64,000 nt of DNA from DASVEG01 sp035540495 (GTDB taxonomy: Bacteria; Actinomycetota; Acidimicrobiia; Acidimicrobiales; CADCTF01): contig DATLGL010000061.1 of the NCBI GenBank assembly GCA_035540495.1, forward strand, positions 41,142 through 105,141. The letters are read 5' to 3'. Each line of letters opens with the position of its first letter. Position 1 is the first letter of the stretch. Shown piece after piece: positions 1-9,041 of this stretch. A program made the position numbers and the translations under genes. The notes below the pieces were generated by a model. The model searched no databases. It saw only the letters and a program-made list of their open reading frames with translations, and was not told the origin of the DNA.

Positions 1-1581
1 CTCGGGCGCGAGCAGTTCGACCTCCTCGTCATCGGCGGCGGCGTCACCGGTGCCGGGGTCGCCCTCGAGGCCGCCTCACGCGGACTGAAGACCGCGATCG
101 TCGAGGCGAACGACTGGGCCCACGGCACCTCGTCGAAGTCGTCGAAGCTCGTCCATGGCGGGCTCCGGTACCTCCAGCAGAAGGAGTACCGGCTGGTCTA
201 CGAGAACCTCTACGAGCGCCAGCGGCTGCTCGAGAACGCCCCGCATCTCGTCAAGCCGCTCCCCTTCCTCATCCCGCTGTTCGGCAAGGGCGGCACGGTC
301 AACAAGACCGTCGCCAAGGCGTACCGCACCGCGCTGTGGCTGTACGACATCACCGGCGGCGTCCGCATCGGGAAGCGCCACAAGCGCCTGTCGCACGACG
401 AGGCGCTCGCGCACATGCCGACGCTGAAGACCGACCTGCTCGCGGCTGCGTTCCTCTACTGGGACGCGCAAGCCGACGACGCGCGCCTGACGCTCACGAT
501 CGTCCGCACCGCGGTGCTCGACCACGGCGCCGTCGCGGCGAACTACGCCAAGGTCGACAGCCTCCTGCACGACGCGAACGGAAAGGTCGCCGGCGCCCGT
601 CTCGCCGACGGAACCGAGATCAAGGCGAAGGCGGTCGTGAACGCCACCGGCGTCTGGGTCGACGAGGTTCGGACGCTCGACGAGGGCCAGCATCCCGACT
701 CGCTGCGCCCCGCCAAGGGCGTCCACCTGACGGTCCCTCGGTCGAAGCTGCCCTGCGACATCGCCGCCGTCGTCCCTGTTCCGCACGACCGCCGGTCGAT
801 CTTCGTCGTGCCGTGGGGAGAGTTCACCTACATCGGCACGACCGACACCGACTACCACGGTTCGATCGACGACCCGCAGGTGAGCCCTGAAGACGTCGCG
901 TACGTGCTCGGCGCCATCAACACGTGGGTCACCGAGAAGCTCCGCCCAGAGGACGTGACCGGATCGTGGGCCGGCTTGCGCCCACTGGTGAAGGCGAGCG
1001 ACAACGTCCGCACCGCCGACCTGTCACGGCGTCACTCGGTGCGGGTGTCCGACCAGGACCTCGTCACCATCACCGGCGGCAAGCTCACGACCTACCGCAA
1101 GATGGGCGAGGACACGGTCGAGGCCTGCGCCGAGATCCTCGGGCGGAAGCTCCCGAAGAGCCACACCCGCAGCCTCCGCCTGCGCGGCGCTGACGGCTAT
1201 GGCGATCTCGAGTCGACCGACCCGCACCTCGTCTCCCGGTTCGGCAGCGAGGCCCGCACGGTCCGCGCCCTGATCGAGGCCGCCCCATCCCTCGGCGATC
1301 CGCTGCTCCCGGGACTGCCGTACCTGAAGGCCGAAGCCGTGTTCGCGGCCCGCTACGAGATGGCTCACACGCTGGAAGACATCCTCGCCCGGCGAACGCG
1401 TTCGATCCTGCTGGGCCGCGACGCAGCAGCCGAGGGCGCGGAGGCGGTCGCCCAGCTGGTGGCCGCCGACCTCGGCTGGGATGCCGACGAGATCGCTCGC
1501 CAGGCCGCTCGCGTGCGGGAGATCGCCGAGCACGAACGCACCTCAGCCGGTCTTCCCCGCACCGCTTCGATCGCCGGCTGA
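1..1581 (+). CDS. glpD: FAD-dependent glycerol-3-phosphate dehydrogenase, 5' end cut off by window edge
   Basis: Oxidises sn-glycerol 3-phosphate to dihydroxyacetone phosphate, passing electrons to the quinone pool at the membrane. The frame is open from base 1, so the start lies outside; 526 residues are visible. An FAD Rossmann motif VIGGGVTGAG lies within the first 20 visible residues, followed by the family signature GTSSKSSKLVHGGLRYL at about 42-58 and the second signature GGKLTTYRKMGED near base 1080. The C-terminal part matches the alpha-helical cap domain of GlpD. Only a few residues should be missing at the N terminus. It sits 3 kb before a GlpK-like kinase, which suggests a glycerol pathway. 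Family identity is secure. Confidence 0.93.
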   Translation, partial: LGREQFDLLVIGGGVTGAGVALEAASRGLKTAIVEANDWAHGTSSKSSKLVHGGLRYLQQKEYRLVYENLYERQRLLENAPHLVKPLPFLIPLFGKGGTVNKTVAKAYRTALWLYDITGGVRIGKRHKRLSHDEALAHMPTLKTDLLAAAFLYWDAQADDARLTLTIVRTAVLDHGAVAANYAKVDSLLHDANGKVAGARLADGTEIKAKAVVNATGVWVDEVRTLDEGQHPDSLRPAKGVHLTVPRSKLPCDIAAVVPVPHDRRSIFVVPWGEFTYIGTTDTDYHGSIDDPQVSPEDVAYVLGAINTWVTEKLRPEDVTGSWAGLRPLVKASDNVRTADLSRRHSVRVSDQDLVTITGGKLTTYRKMGEDTVEACAEILGRKLPKSHTRSLRLRGADGYGDLESTDPHLVSRFGSEARTVRALIEAAPSLGDPLLPGLPYLKAEAVFAARYEMAHTLEDILARRTRSILLGRDAAAEGAEAVAQLVAADLGWDADEIARQAARVREIAEHERTSAGLPRTASIAG

Positions 1582-1593
1582 GCCGGCCGGACG

Positions 1594-2547
1594 TCAGGCG
1601 CCGGCGCGAGCGCAGGCCGCGTCGATGCGGTCGACCGCACCGCTGAACGCGGCCGCCTCCGAGAGCGGGACGGTCGGTGAGCCGGCCTTCGGCCCGAAGT
1701 CGATCACCAGGGCGATGTCGGCCCCCAGCGACGCGAACTCGGAAGCGGTGGCGGCACGCTCGAACGCCGCGCGCAGCGGCGCTGCCGCGGCTGCGAGCGC
1801 AGGCCCGTGCATCGGCGCCACTCGCCACGACGGGCAGGCTTCGCGCAGCGACTCCCTTGCGACTGCCGGAAGGTCGTCGCCTGTCTTCGGGGACGGGAAC
1901 ACCAACGCCTTGACACCGACTCCGACCATGGCGACGACGACGAGCGCGGCGGCCACCTTCACGGCGCGGTGCGCCACCTCTGCGCCTCGCGCCATCGGCA
2001 CCAACGAGAAGCGCCGCGTGGCGACTGCCTGCAGCTGCCCCGCGACGTCGGTGACGCTGTGGGCCCGCTTCGAGAACCGCAGCGTGTGGTTCCCGACTCG
2101 CCCGGCGCCGATGTGGACCGTCCCGCCCCGTGGCGTGGGCGACAGTGTCACCGCCACGACCTGCGACACCGGCACGACCGCCTCGTCACCGTTCGCACGG
2201 ACGACGACGAGCGCGTCGTCGTGGATCCGGAGGTCGACTCGCGCACGGCCCGCGCGGAGACCCCCGAGCACGCAGCGGACGCGACCGGTTGCCACGTACG
2301 CGGCGGGCGCCTCGCCGGCGCGTGACTCCGGTGGACGTCCGTCGAGTTGGCGAACCTGACGGGCGGCGACCGCGGCGTCAGCGAGCTCCTTCTCGGTGGC
2401 CGGAGGCGCAGCAGGTGCGAGCAGAACGGTCGAGTTCACAGCGGACGACGACGCCGCGGCCACGGGCGCGGCGAGCGACGGGTCGCCGTCGCACACGCAC
2501 TTCCCCGTCGCTCGATTCAGCAGCCGCCCGCACCGTTCGCAGAACAC
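1594..2547 (-). CDS. Hypothetical membrane protein with N-terminal zinc ribbon
   Basis: 317 residues, function not recognised. It opens with a small Cys cluster (C3, C6, C17, C19) typical of a zinc ribbon, then an Ala-rich linker. A beta-rich segment at about 85-175 (VDLRIHDDALVVVRANGDE and following) could be a PH-like domain. One clear transmembrane helix (KVAAALVVVAMVGVGVKALV) lies near 193-213, and the C-terminal ~100 residues would be on the other side of the membrane. It is convergent with glpD, 12 bp away, and diverges from the flavoprotein gene at 2661 with 113 bp between them. Coding is supported by length and a coherent domain layout; no function can be given. Confidence 0.7.
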   Translation of the reverse strand: MFCERCGRLLNRATGKCVCDGDPSLAAPVAAASSSAVNSTVLLAPAAPPATEKELADAAVAARQVRQLDGRPPESRAGEAPAAYVATGRVRCVLGGLRAGRARVDLRIHDDALVVVRANGDEAVVPVSQVVAVTLSPTPRGGTVHIGAGRVGNHTLRFSKRAHSVTDVAGQLQAVATRRFSLVPMARGAEVAHRAVKVAAALVVVAMVGVGVKALVFPSPKTGDDLPAVARESLREACPSWRVAPMHGPALAAAAAPLRAAFERAATASEFASLGADIALVIDFGPKAGSPTVPLSEAAAFSGAVDRIDAACARAGA

Positions 2548-2660
2548 CCTCGGCCTCCGTCGTCGTGAACCCCGCTGATCGCATCGACACGATGACGGTG
2601 GCGCTGTAGCGCTTCAGCACTAGACCGCGAGTCGGGTCGCCGGGCGAGACCGCAGCGGTA

Positions 2661-4163
2661 GTGTCGCACCCCGTGCCCGACCGTGCGCCGGTGAACCCGA
2701 TGCCCCTTCCCGATGGTCCGGTTCGTGCCCGTTTCGGCACCTCGGACATCGACGAGGCACTCCTCGCTCGGCTCCGTTCCGCCTGTGCCGACGTCCGCGT
2801 CGACGATGCCTCGCGCACCGACTCCTCGCGCGACTGGTGGCCGCTCACGATGGTGTGGGCCCGCCAGGGCGAGGTGCCCGCAAGACCCGGAGCCGTGGCG
2901 CGCCCGACGTCGGCCGACGAGGTGAGCGCGGTGCTCGCCCTCTGCAACGAGGCACGCGTGCCGGTGACGCCCGCGGCCGGACGCAGCGGCGTCTGCGGCG
3001 CGGCCGTACCGATCTACGGCGGCGTCGTGCTCGACATGACCGGTCTCGCCGGCATCACATCGGTCGACGACGAGTCGCTGCTGCTGGAGGTGCTTCCAGG
3101 AACCTGGGGCGACGATCTCGAGGACGAGCTCCGCGGCACCCACGGCCTGACGCTCGGCCACTGGCCGCAGTCGATCGCGCTGTCGACCGTCGGCGGATGG
3201 GTCGCGTGCCGATCAGCCGGTCAGTACTCGACCCGCTACGGGAAGATCGAGGACATGGTCGTCGGCCTCGACGTCGTTCTCGCCGACGGCTCGTCGATCA
3301 CGACCGGCGGAACCGCGCCGAGGGCGGCCGTCGGGCCGGACCTCGGGCAGCTGATCATCGGCAGCGAAGGCACGCTGGGCGTGGTGACCTCGGCGACCCT
3401 GCGAGTGCATCCGCTGCCCACCGGCGAGGGCCGCGCGGCCTACTCGTTCTCGACGTTCGCCGACGGGCTCGAGGTGTGTCGCAAGGTGCTGCGACGGGGC
3501 GCGACGCCCGCCGTCCTCCGGCTCTACGACCACAGGGAGTCGCGCCGGTCGTTCGACGTCGAGAACGGCAACGTGCTCATCGTCCTCGACGAAGCCGAAC
3601 AGGTCATCGTCGACGCGGTGATGAGGATCGTCGAAGACGAGGCCCGCGCCCACGGCGCCGAGCGGCTCGACGATGCGCTGGTCGACCGCTGGCTGCACCA
3701 CCGCAACGAGGTGTCCGGCCTCGCCGACGCCATCAACCGCGACGTCGTCGTCGACACCTGCGAGATCGCCGGACGGTGGAGCGCGCTCAGCGCCCTCTAC
3801 GAGCGAGCGGTCGCGGACGTGAAGGCGGTCGACGGCGCGTGGGTCTGCTCGGCCCATCAGTCGCACGCGTACACCGACGGCGCGTGCCTCTACTTCACCT
3901 TCGCGGGTCAGCGCGACGGCGATCCCGACGGCTTTTACGCCGACGTCTGGACCGCGCTCACCGACGCGACACGGGAAGCCGGCTGCGCGATCAGCCACCA
4001 CCACGGCATCGGCATCAACCGGTCGAGGTTCATGCGCGACGCGTGGGGCAGCGCGTTCGACACCCTCGTCACCGTGAAGAGCGCGCTCGACCCGAACGGC
4101 ATCCTCAACCCGGGCAAGCTCGGGTTGCCCTCACCGTTCGGACCAGACGTCGCGTGGCCCTGA
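2661..4163 (+). CDS. Alkyldihydroxyacetonephosphate synthase-like FAD oxidase
   Basis: 500-residue flavoprotein of the vanillyl-alcohol-oxidase/PCMH fold. AGPS enzymes swap the acyl chain of acyl-DHAP for a fatty alcohol, making the ether bond of ether lipids. The FAD-binding half has VARPTSADEVSAVLALCNEA and then LTLGHWPQSIALSTVGGW followed by YGKIEDMVVGLDVVLADG, which is very AGPS-like. The C-terminal active-site motif SHHHGIGINRSRF near 4000 is the AGPS histidine-rich motif. The GTG at 2661 is used; an in-frame ATG at 2700 is an alternative. It overlaps the next gene by 10 bp and lies between glpD and a glpK-like gene, so substrate supply through DHAP fits. A D-lactate/glycolate oxidase-type activity cannot be excluded. 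Confidence 0.8.
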   Translation: MSHPVPDRAPVNPMPLPDGPVRARFGTSDIDEALLARLRSACADVRVDDASRTDSSRDWWPLTMVWARQGEVPARPGAVARPTSADEVSAVLALCNEARVPVTPAAGRSGVCGAAVPIYGGVVLDMTGLAGITSVDDESLLLEVLPGTWGDDLEDELRGTHGLTLGHWPQSIALSTVGGWVACRSAGQYSTRYGKIEDMVVGLDVVLADGSSITTGGTAPRAAVGPDLGQLIIGSEGTLGVVTSATLRVHPLPTGEGRAAYSFSTFADGLEVCRKVLRRGATPAVLRLYDHRESRRSFDVENGNVLIVLDEAEQVIVDAVMRIVEDEARAHGAERLDDALVDRWLHHRNEVSGLADAINRDVVVDTCEIAGRWSALSALYERAVADVKAVDGAWVCSAHQSHAYTDGACLYFTFAGQRDGDPDGFYADVWTALTDATREAGCAISHHHGIGINRSRFMRDAWGSAFDTLVTVKSALDPNGILNPGKLGLPSPFGPDVAWP

Positions 4164-4564
4164 CCGGCGTCGACAAGGGCGTCGTCGTACGTGGGGCGGG
4201 CATCGGCCTCGCCGTGCTCGTGCCCCCGGTCGCCATCGTGCGGGCGCTGCTCGGGAACGACGACGACTCGCCGCTGTGGACCATCGTGCCTCTCGCGTTC
4301 TTGCTCGCGTTCCCGTTGGCCGGCGGTGTCGCCGCGCGGCGCGCACCTACCGCTCCCCTCGCGCATGGTGCGCTCGCCGCGGCTGCGGCGTTCGGCGTCG
4401 CGCTCCTCGGCGGGATCGTCCGCAACCTGGTAGCGGGCTGGTCGATGACGCTGGCGGCGTTCGTCACCGGCGTGCTGTTCTGGCAGATCGCCATATCGCT
4501 CGGCGTGCTCGGCGCCTACCTCGCCGGCCGCCGTCGCCCGAGTCCTGAGGTGAGACAACCGTGA
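4154..4564 (+). CDS. Small four-helix membrane protein
   Basis: 136 residues starting at GTG 4154, ten bases inside the end of the flavoprotein gene. Four hydrophobic helices are visible: GIGLAVLVPPVAIVRALL, TIVPLAFLLAFPLAGGVA, ALAAAAAFGVALLGGIV and FVTGVLFWQIAISLGVLGAY, with a basic C terminus. Its TGA at 4562 overlaps the GTG start of the downstream kinase (GTGA), so it is likely translationally coupled on both sides. No family recognised; a role alongside the ether-lipid or glycerol enzymes is inferred from position only. Confidence 0.75.
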   Translation: MALTGVDKGVVVRGAGIGLAVLVPPVAIVRALLGNDDDSPLWTIVPLAFLLAFPLAGGVAARRAPTAPLAHGALAAAAAFGVALLGGIVRNLVAGWSMTLAAFVTGVLFWQIAISLGVLGAYLAGRRRPSPEVRQP

Positions 4565-6012
4565 CCGGACCGATACTCGTCATCGACGTAGGCACCAGCG
4601 GCGTGCGCGCCGCGATGGTCGCGGCGGACGGAAGCGTCGGCCACGTCCACCACCGCGAGGTGCTCCCCGAGACGCCGATGCCGAGCTTCGTCCAGTTCGA
4701 CGCGCAGGCGATGGGCGACGCGGTGCTCGATGTCGCGCGTGCGGCGATCGAGAGCGGAGGCGAACCGACCGCCGTCGGCATCGCGAACCAGCGGGCGTCG
4801 ACCATCGTGTGGGATCGCGACACCGGCGTACCGGTCGGTCCCGGCGTCGGCTGGCAGGACCTGCGAACGGTCGGGATGTGCCTCACCTTGCAGGGCCAGG
4901 GCTTCCGAGTTGCGCCGAACGCGTCGGCGACGAAGCTGGCGTTCCTCCTCGACATGGCGGATCCCGACCGCAGCCGGAACCTCGCCTTCGGCACCGTCGA
5001 CACGTGGGTCGCGTGGCTCCTGTCCGGCGGCGACGTCCACGTCACCGACGCGACGAACGCCGGCGTCACCGCGCTCCTCCACAACGACGCCAGCGACTGG
5101 AACCCGGAGATCCTCGCGGCCCTCAACATCCCCGCCTCAGTGCTGCCGCAGATCGTCGACTCGGCGGGCGTGGTGGGCCACGCGTCGGTCCTCCAGGGTG
5201 CGCCACCGATCGCCGGCATCGCGGGAGACCAGCAGGCGTCGCTCGTCGGACAGGGCTGCGTCCGACCGGGGTTGGCGAAGATCACGTTCGGCACCGGCGG
5301 GATGCTCGACCTCACGGTCGGCGATCAGCGTCCGGGATTCGAGACGAGGGGCGGCGGCGGGTGCTTCCCGATCATCGCCTGGCGCCGCAACGGCCGGGTC
5401 ACGTGGGGACTCGAGGCGGTCATGCTCTCGGCAGGGACGAACGTCGAGTGGCTGCGGGACGATCTCGGCGTGATCTCGACCGCGGAGGAGTCTGCCGCCG
5501 TTGCTGCCGCGTGCGCCGACACCGGTGACGTCTGGTACGTCCCCGCGCTGCTCGGCCTCGGCACACCTCATTGGGACTTCGGCGCACGCGGCACGCTCGT
5601 CGGCCTCACGCGCGGGACCGGTCGCTCGGAGCTGGTGCGCGCCGTGCTCGAGGGCGTCGCCCACCGAGGCGCCGACCTCGTCGAGGCTGCGGAGGCCGAC
5701 GCCGGCGGGACGACGATCGAGAGCATCCGAGTCGACGGCGGGATGACGGCCAATGACGTCTTCGTACAGGCGCTCGCCGACGCCGTGCAACGCCCCGTCG
5801 AGGTCAGTCCGGTGCTCGAGGCGACGACCCTCGGTGCGGCCTACCTCGCAGGACTCGCGACAGGGGTGTGGAGCGACGAGGACGAGATCGCCGAAGCGTG
5901 GAAGCCGAAGACGGTGGTCGAGCCGAAGCGGAAGAGCGACCGCGACCGGTGGAAGGCCGCGGTCGAGCGGGCGCGGGCGTGGGTGCCCGAGCTCAGCGCG
6001 CTCGACTTCTGA
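4561..6012 (+). CDS. glpK: FGGY-family carbohydrate kinase, glycerol kinase-like
   Basis: 483 residues, ATP-dependent kinase of the FGGY family, most like glycerol kinase (glycerol + ATP to glycerol 3-phosphate). Seen: the N-terminal phosphate loop VIDVGTSGVRAAM, the block GIANQRASTIVWDRDTGVPV then GWQDLRT, a GDQQASLVGQG segment holding the catalytic Asp, LTRGTGRSELVRAVLEG, and the C-terminal DGGMTANDVFVQALAD with EATTLGAAYLAGLATGVW. The GTG start overlaps the upstream stop. With GlpD nearby it would feed glycerol into DHAP. Some substrate-contact positions differ from textbook GlpK, so another polyol remains possible. Confidence 0.8.
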   Translation: MTGPILVIDVGTSGVRAAMVAADGSVGHVHHREVLPETPMPSFVQFDAQAMGDAVLDVARAAIESGGEPTAVGIANQRASTIVWDRDTGVPVGPGVGWQDLRTVGMCLTLQGQGFRVAPNASATKLAFLLDMADPDRSRNLAFGTVDTWVAWLLSGGDVHVTDATNAGVTALLHNDASDWNPEILAALNIPASVLPQIVDSAGVVGHASVLQGAPPIAGIAGDQQASLVGQGCVRPGLAKITFGTGGMLDLTVGDQRPGFETRGGGGCFPIIAWRRNGRVTWGLEAVMLSAGTNVEWLRDDLGVISTAEESAAVAAACADTGDVWYVPALLGLGTPHWDFGARGTLVGLTRGTGRSELVRAVLEGVAHRGADLVEAAEADAGGTTIESIRVDGGMTANDVFVQALADAVQRPVEVSPVLEATTLGAAYLAGLATGVWSDEDEIAEAWKPKTVVEPKRKSDRDRWKAAVERARAWVPELSALDF

Positions 6013-6208
6013 TCGCCCGCACCACGACGAAGATCAGGGCCGTGAGGGCGGCCGCCTTGATCATGAACCAGACCGTGGCGACGATCGCGCCGACGATCTT
6101 GAGCACCACCAGCGCGGCGACGACCGCGACCACGACGAGGAGCCCGTCGTCGAGGAGCGAGAGCGTGGAGCGGCGCGAGGTCGACCTGCGCTCGGGGAGG
6201 TTGCTCAC
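5993..6208 (-). CDS. Small membrane peptide with basic ends
   Basis: 71 residues: a basic Ser/Arg N terminus, two adjoining hydrophobic segments (LLVVVAVVAALVVLKIVGAIV and FMIKAAALTALIFVVV) and an RAIRSRAR tail. It starts at GTG 6208 within a GTGA overlap with the stop of the upstream kinase gene, which supports it as the last gene of the moxR operon. Its 3' end overlaps the convergent glpK-like gene by 20 bp. No function assigned. Confidence 0.6.
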   Translation of the reverse strand: MSNLPERRSTSRRSTLSLLDDGLLVVVAVVAALVVLKIVGAIVATVWFMIKAAALTALIFVVVRAIRSRAR

Positions 6209-6882
6209 GTCCCCAGCCTACGACGCACGAGGTCGTCGACCCGGTCGCGCTCGGCGGCCGTGACGTTCGGATCCGCCCGGCGGTACTCCCCCGCAGCCCC
6301 GAGGTGCGCCATCGCGTCGTCGCGTCCTGCTGCTGCCACGAAGTGATGGACGAAGAGTCGCCGCAGTCCGGCGGCGATCGTCTTCAACGGCTGCGGCTGA
6401 GGGATCTCCGACGTCGCCATCAGGACCCACGCCAGAGCGACGTCGAACCCCGCTTCCCCGACGCCCGCGTTCGACCAGTCGATGACGACCGGACCGGTCT
6501 GCGTGAGGATCACGTTCTCGGGATGCAGGTCGACGTGCAGCAGCCGGTCGCCCGTCCGCGTCAACCGCCGGAGCCCCGGCGGGGCCTCGATCTCGTGGAG
6601 CCGGCGGTGGAGTTCCGCGAGCTGGCGTCCCCACACCCGCAGCAGGGGCTTGCGGATCATCGCGTCGAGCATCGTGGGGCCGTCGACCCGCTCGATGACG
6701 ATGCCTCCGTCTGCCTCGCCGAAGTACCGCGGCACGGGATACCCGCGCTCGTGGGCGTACTGCATCACCTCCCCCTCCGCCGCGAGCGACCGTGCGACGA
6801 AGGGGCGTCGCAGCACCTTCCCGTCGCCGTAGTCGAGGATCTCGCAGTCGCGGCCGCGGCCGATGACGTCGCCGCTGCTCAC
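6205..6882 (-). CDS. Aminoglycoside-phosphotransferase-fold kinase-like protein
   Basis: 225 residues with the APH/protein-kinase-like fold. Seen: a short N lobe (ILDYGDGKVLRRPF, then an AEGEVMQYAHE helix), the catalytic loop LLHVDLHPENVILT and the metal-binding VVIDWSNAG, followed by C-lobe helices. The start is the GTG at 6882, which overlaps the stop of the transglutaminase gene (GTGA); a longer reading into that gene is a shadow. The substrate is unknown: small-molecule or protein phosphorylation are both possible. Membership of the MoxR-DUF58-transglutaminase operon is unusual and suggests a role in the same envelope process. Confidence 0.8.
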   Translation of the reverse strand: MSSGDVIGRGRDCEILDYGDGKVLRRPFVARSLAAEGEVMQYAHERGYPVPRYFGEADGGIVIERVDGPTMLDAMIRKPLLRVWGRQLAELHRRLHEIEAPPGLRRLTRTGDRLLHVDLHPENVILTQTGPVVIDWSNAGVGEAGFDVALAWVLMATSEIPQPQPLKTIAAGLRRLFVHHFVAAAGRDDAMAHLGAAGEYRRADPNVTAAERDRVDDLVRRRLGT

Positions 6883-9041
6883 GACGACGAGACCGACGCT
6901 TCGACGTCGCGAAGCAGTTCGTCCGCTCGGGCACGGACGTCGTCCGAAGGAGGGCCGGGTGCGAAGGCGTCGTTCTCCACGAGAGCCGCGATCGTACGCA
7001 CCCGAGGATCGGGCAGCACCGACGCCGCGAGCACCTCGGCGTAGTCCCCGGGGGTCTCCCACGGTCGTCTCGAGCGACCCTGCCTCGCCCCCAGCCGTTC
7101 GAGCCGTTCGAGCGTGACGTCGGCCCACGGACGTGCAGCCTCACGACGACGACGCTGCGCAGCCGAAACCACGAGCCACGCGATCGCGCCGAGCGGCACC
7201 GCCGCGACGAGCACCGCAGTGAGCACGGGACGCACACCGTCGGGGATGTCGGGGAACAGCGACTTCACGTACGAGACGAGCCCGGTCGCGGCGTTCGACG
7301 AAAACGGATCTCCCGCGAGCGGCACCGACGCGGTCGGATCGAACGCCTGCCATCCGACCCCCGGGAACCACACCTCGGTCCACGCGTGCGCGTCTCGCGC
7401 GCGTACCTCCCACATGCCGGTGAACGGGTTCCGCTGACCCGGCGCGTAGCCGACCGTGAGACGGGCGGGGATCCCCTGCGACCGGAGCATCACGACCATC
7501 GCGGAGGCGATCTGTTCGCAGAACCCCTGCTTGTCGACGAACAGGAACTGCTCGACGGCGTCTGCGCCAGCCGGAAGCGGCGGGATGTCGAGCGTGTACG
7601 ACGTGTTCGCCGCCATCCAGCGCTCGATGTTGCGCACCAGGTCGTACCGGTTCGGCGTCTCGAGCGCGAGCCGCTCGGCGAGGTCGCTGACCCGGGCCGG
7701 CACGTCGTCAGGCAGCTGGGTGTAGCGCGCGACGAGGTTGGGGTCGTCGACGCCGAACCGGCCCTCACCGCTCGTGCGCAGGTCGGCTTCGGTGACGGGC
7801 GGACGCTGGCTCACCACGGTGTACACCGAGCCCTTCGGCAGATGGACCGCGGTGCGCACGGTGCCGTCCGTCATCTCGAACACACGGCGGTCGGAGAAGT
7901 AGAGCCGCTTCGGCGCGTACGCGGAGAAGATCAGGTTCGGCCCCTGCTCTTCGACGTAGATCGTCTGCACGAAGTCACGGCCGTCGGCGAAGATCGCTCG
8001 GTCTTCCGGAGCGCCGACGAGCTCGATCGGCGGCTCGCCGCCGGCCGGCCGGATCCGCTGGTCACTCTGCTTCCAGACGCGCCCGTCCCACGTGTCGAAC
8101 GACTGGCCTCGCCAGAAGTCCGGCCGGTTCGCGCGCACCCGCATCACCAACGTGTCGTCGGGTCGGCCGCGGTTGCCGGTGTCCATCCGATCGGAGAAGC
8201 CGAAGTAGCCGGTCGTCGAGCGCCCCGAGCCGGTCGACGACGAGGTGCCGTCGGGCGACGCCGGGTCCGAGCCGCCGAGGCTCGGGTTCGCGAGACCACC
8301 CTGGTTCGGCACCGGCAGGCTGTTCGGTAGCCGGGCCGGGAAGGCGATGGCGCGACCTGCGCCCGCCGCGGGGAGCACGCCGAACACCGCCAACCCGACC
8401 GCGAGCGCGAGCGCGACCAGACCGAAGATCGGGCGCAGCGAACGGACACGAGCGCGGTGCGGCGTGTGGGAGGGCGCGGCCGAAGCTCTTGGCGGAACCT
8501 CGAGCTGCGGCCGGTCTCCCAGCTCCGAGCGGTGCGCGAGCACGAGGCTGACCAGCGCAGCCACCGCCCACACGAGCAGGAACGGACCCAGCGCGCTCGA
8601 CACGGACAACACGCCCGCCACGGCGACCAGGACCAGACTCGACAACAGCGAGAACAGGAGGTCTCGACGTGCGGGAACGTCGAGCGAGTGCAGCACCTGG
8701 ACCCACAGGAACAGCTCTGCCAGCGGGAGCTGCAGCTCGTTGATGGCCCCCGGGCCGACGCCGCTGGTGGCGCTCAGGAAGTGCAGGAACGCCGCGATCA
8801 CGCCGACCGCCAGGAAGGCCTTGAGCAGGTAGCCCTCCCGGTGGCGCGCCCAGTGCGAGTACGCGAAGCCGAACGCGATGCCAACGGTCGCCGCCATGCG
8901 CAGCGGGAACCCCCCAACCCCCTGCGCGAGCGCGGCACCCGTCGCGGACAGCACCGCGACGCACACCGAAGCCCGGAGCGCGACCGACTCCTCGGCCTTG
9001 CCCTTCGCGTTCGCCCGCTTGACCGCGCCGACGAGGCTCAC
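6879..9041 (-). CDS. Membrane-anchored transglutaminase-like protease/ligase
   Basis: 720 residues. About six transmembrane helices fill residues 20-210, followed by a long extracytoplasmic part and one more helix near 600 (AVLVAAVPLGAIAWLVV) with a short cytosolic tail. The transglutaminase core has the full triad: Cys in KQGFCEQIASAM, His in ARDAHAWTEVWFP, Asp in WQAFDPTAS. The GTG at 9041 overlaps the DUF58 stop (GTGA). Proteins of this type occur with MoxR ATPases and DUF58 proteins across actinobacteria and are thought to act on envelope proteins; the precise substrate is not known. Confidence 0.88.
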   Translation of the reverse strand: MSLVGAVKRANAKGKAEESVALRASVCVAVLSATGAALAQGVGGFPLRMAATVGIAFGFAYSHWARHREGYLLKAFLAVGVIAAFLHFLSATSGVGPGAINELQLPLAELFLWVQVLHSLDVPARRDLLFSLLSSLVLVAVAGVLSVSSALGPFLLVWAVAALVSLVLAHRSELGDRPQLEVPPRASAAPSHTPHRARVRSLRPIFGLVALALAVGLAVFGVLPAAGAGRAIAFPARLPNSLPVPNQGGLANPSLGGSDPASPDGTSSSTGSGRSTTGYFGFSDRMDTGNRGRPDDTLVMRVRANRPDFWRGQSFDTWDGRVWKQSDQRIRPAGGEPPIELVGAPEDRAIFADGRDFVQTIYVEEQGPNLIFSAYAPKRLYFSDRRVFEMTDGTVRTAVHLPKGSVYTVVSQRPPVTEADLRTSGEGRFGVDDPNLVARYTQLPDDVPARVSDLAERLALETPNRYDLVRNIERWMAANTSYTLDIPPLPAGADAVEQFLFVDKQGFCEQIASAMVVMLRSQGIPARLTVGYAPGQRNPFTGMWEVRARDAHAWTEVWFPGVGWQAFDPTASVPLAGDPFSSNAATGLVSYVKSLFPDIPDGVRPVLTAVLVAAVPLGAIAWLVVSAAQRRRREAARPWADVTLERLERLGARQGRSRRPWETPGDYAEVLAASVLPDPRVRTIAALVENDAFAPGPPSDDVRARADELLRDVEASVSSS

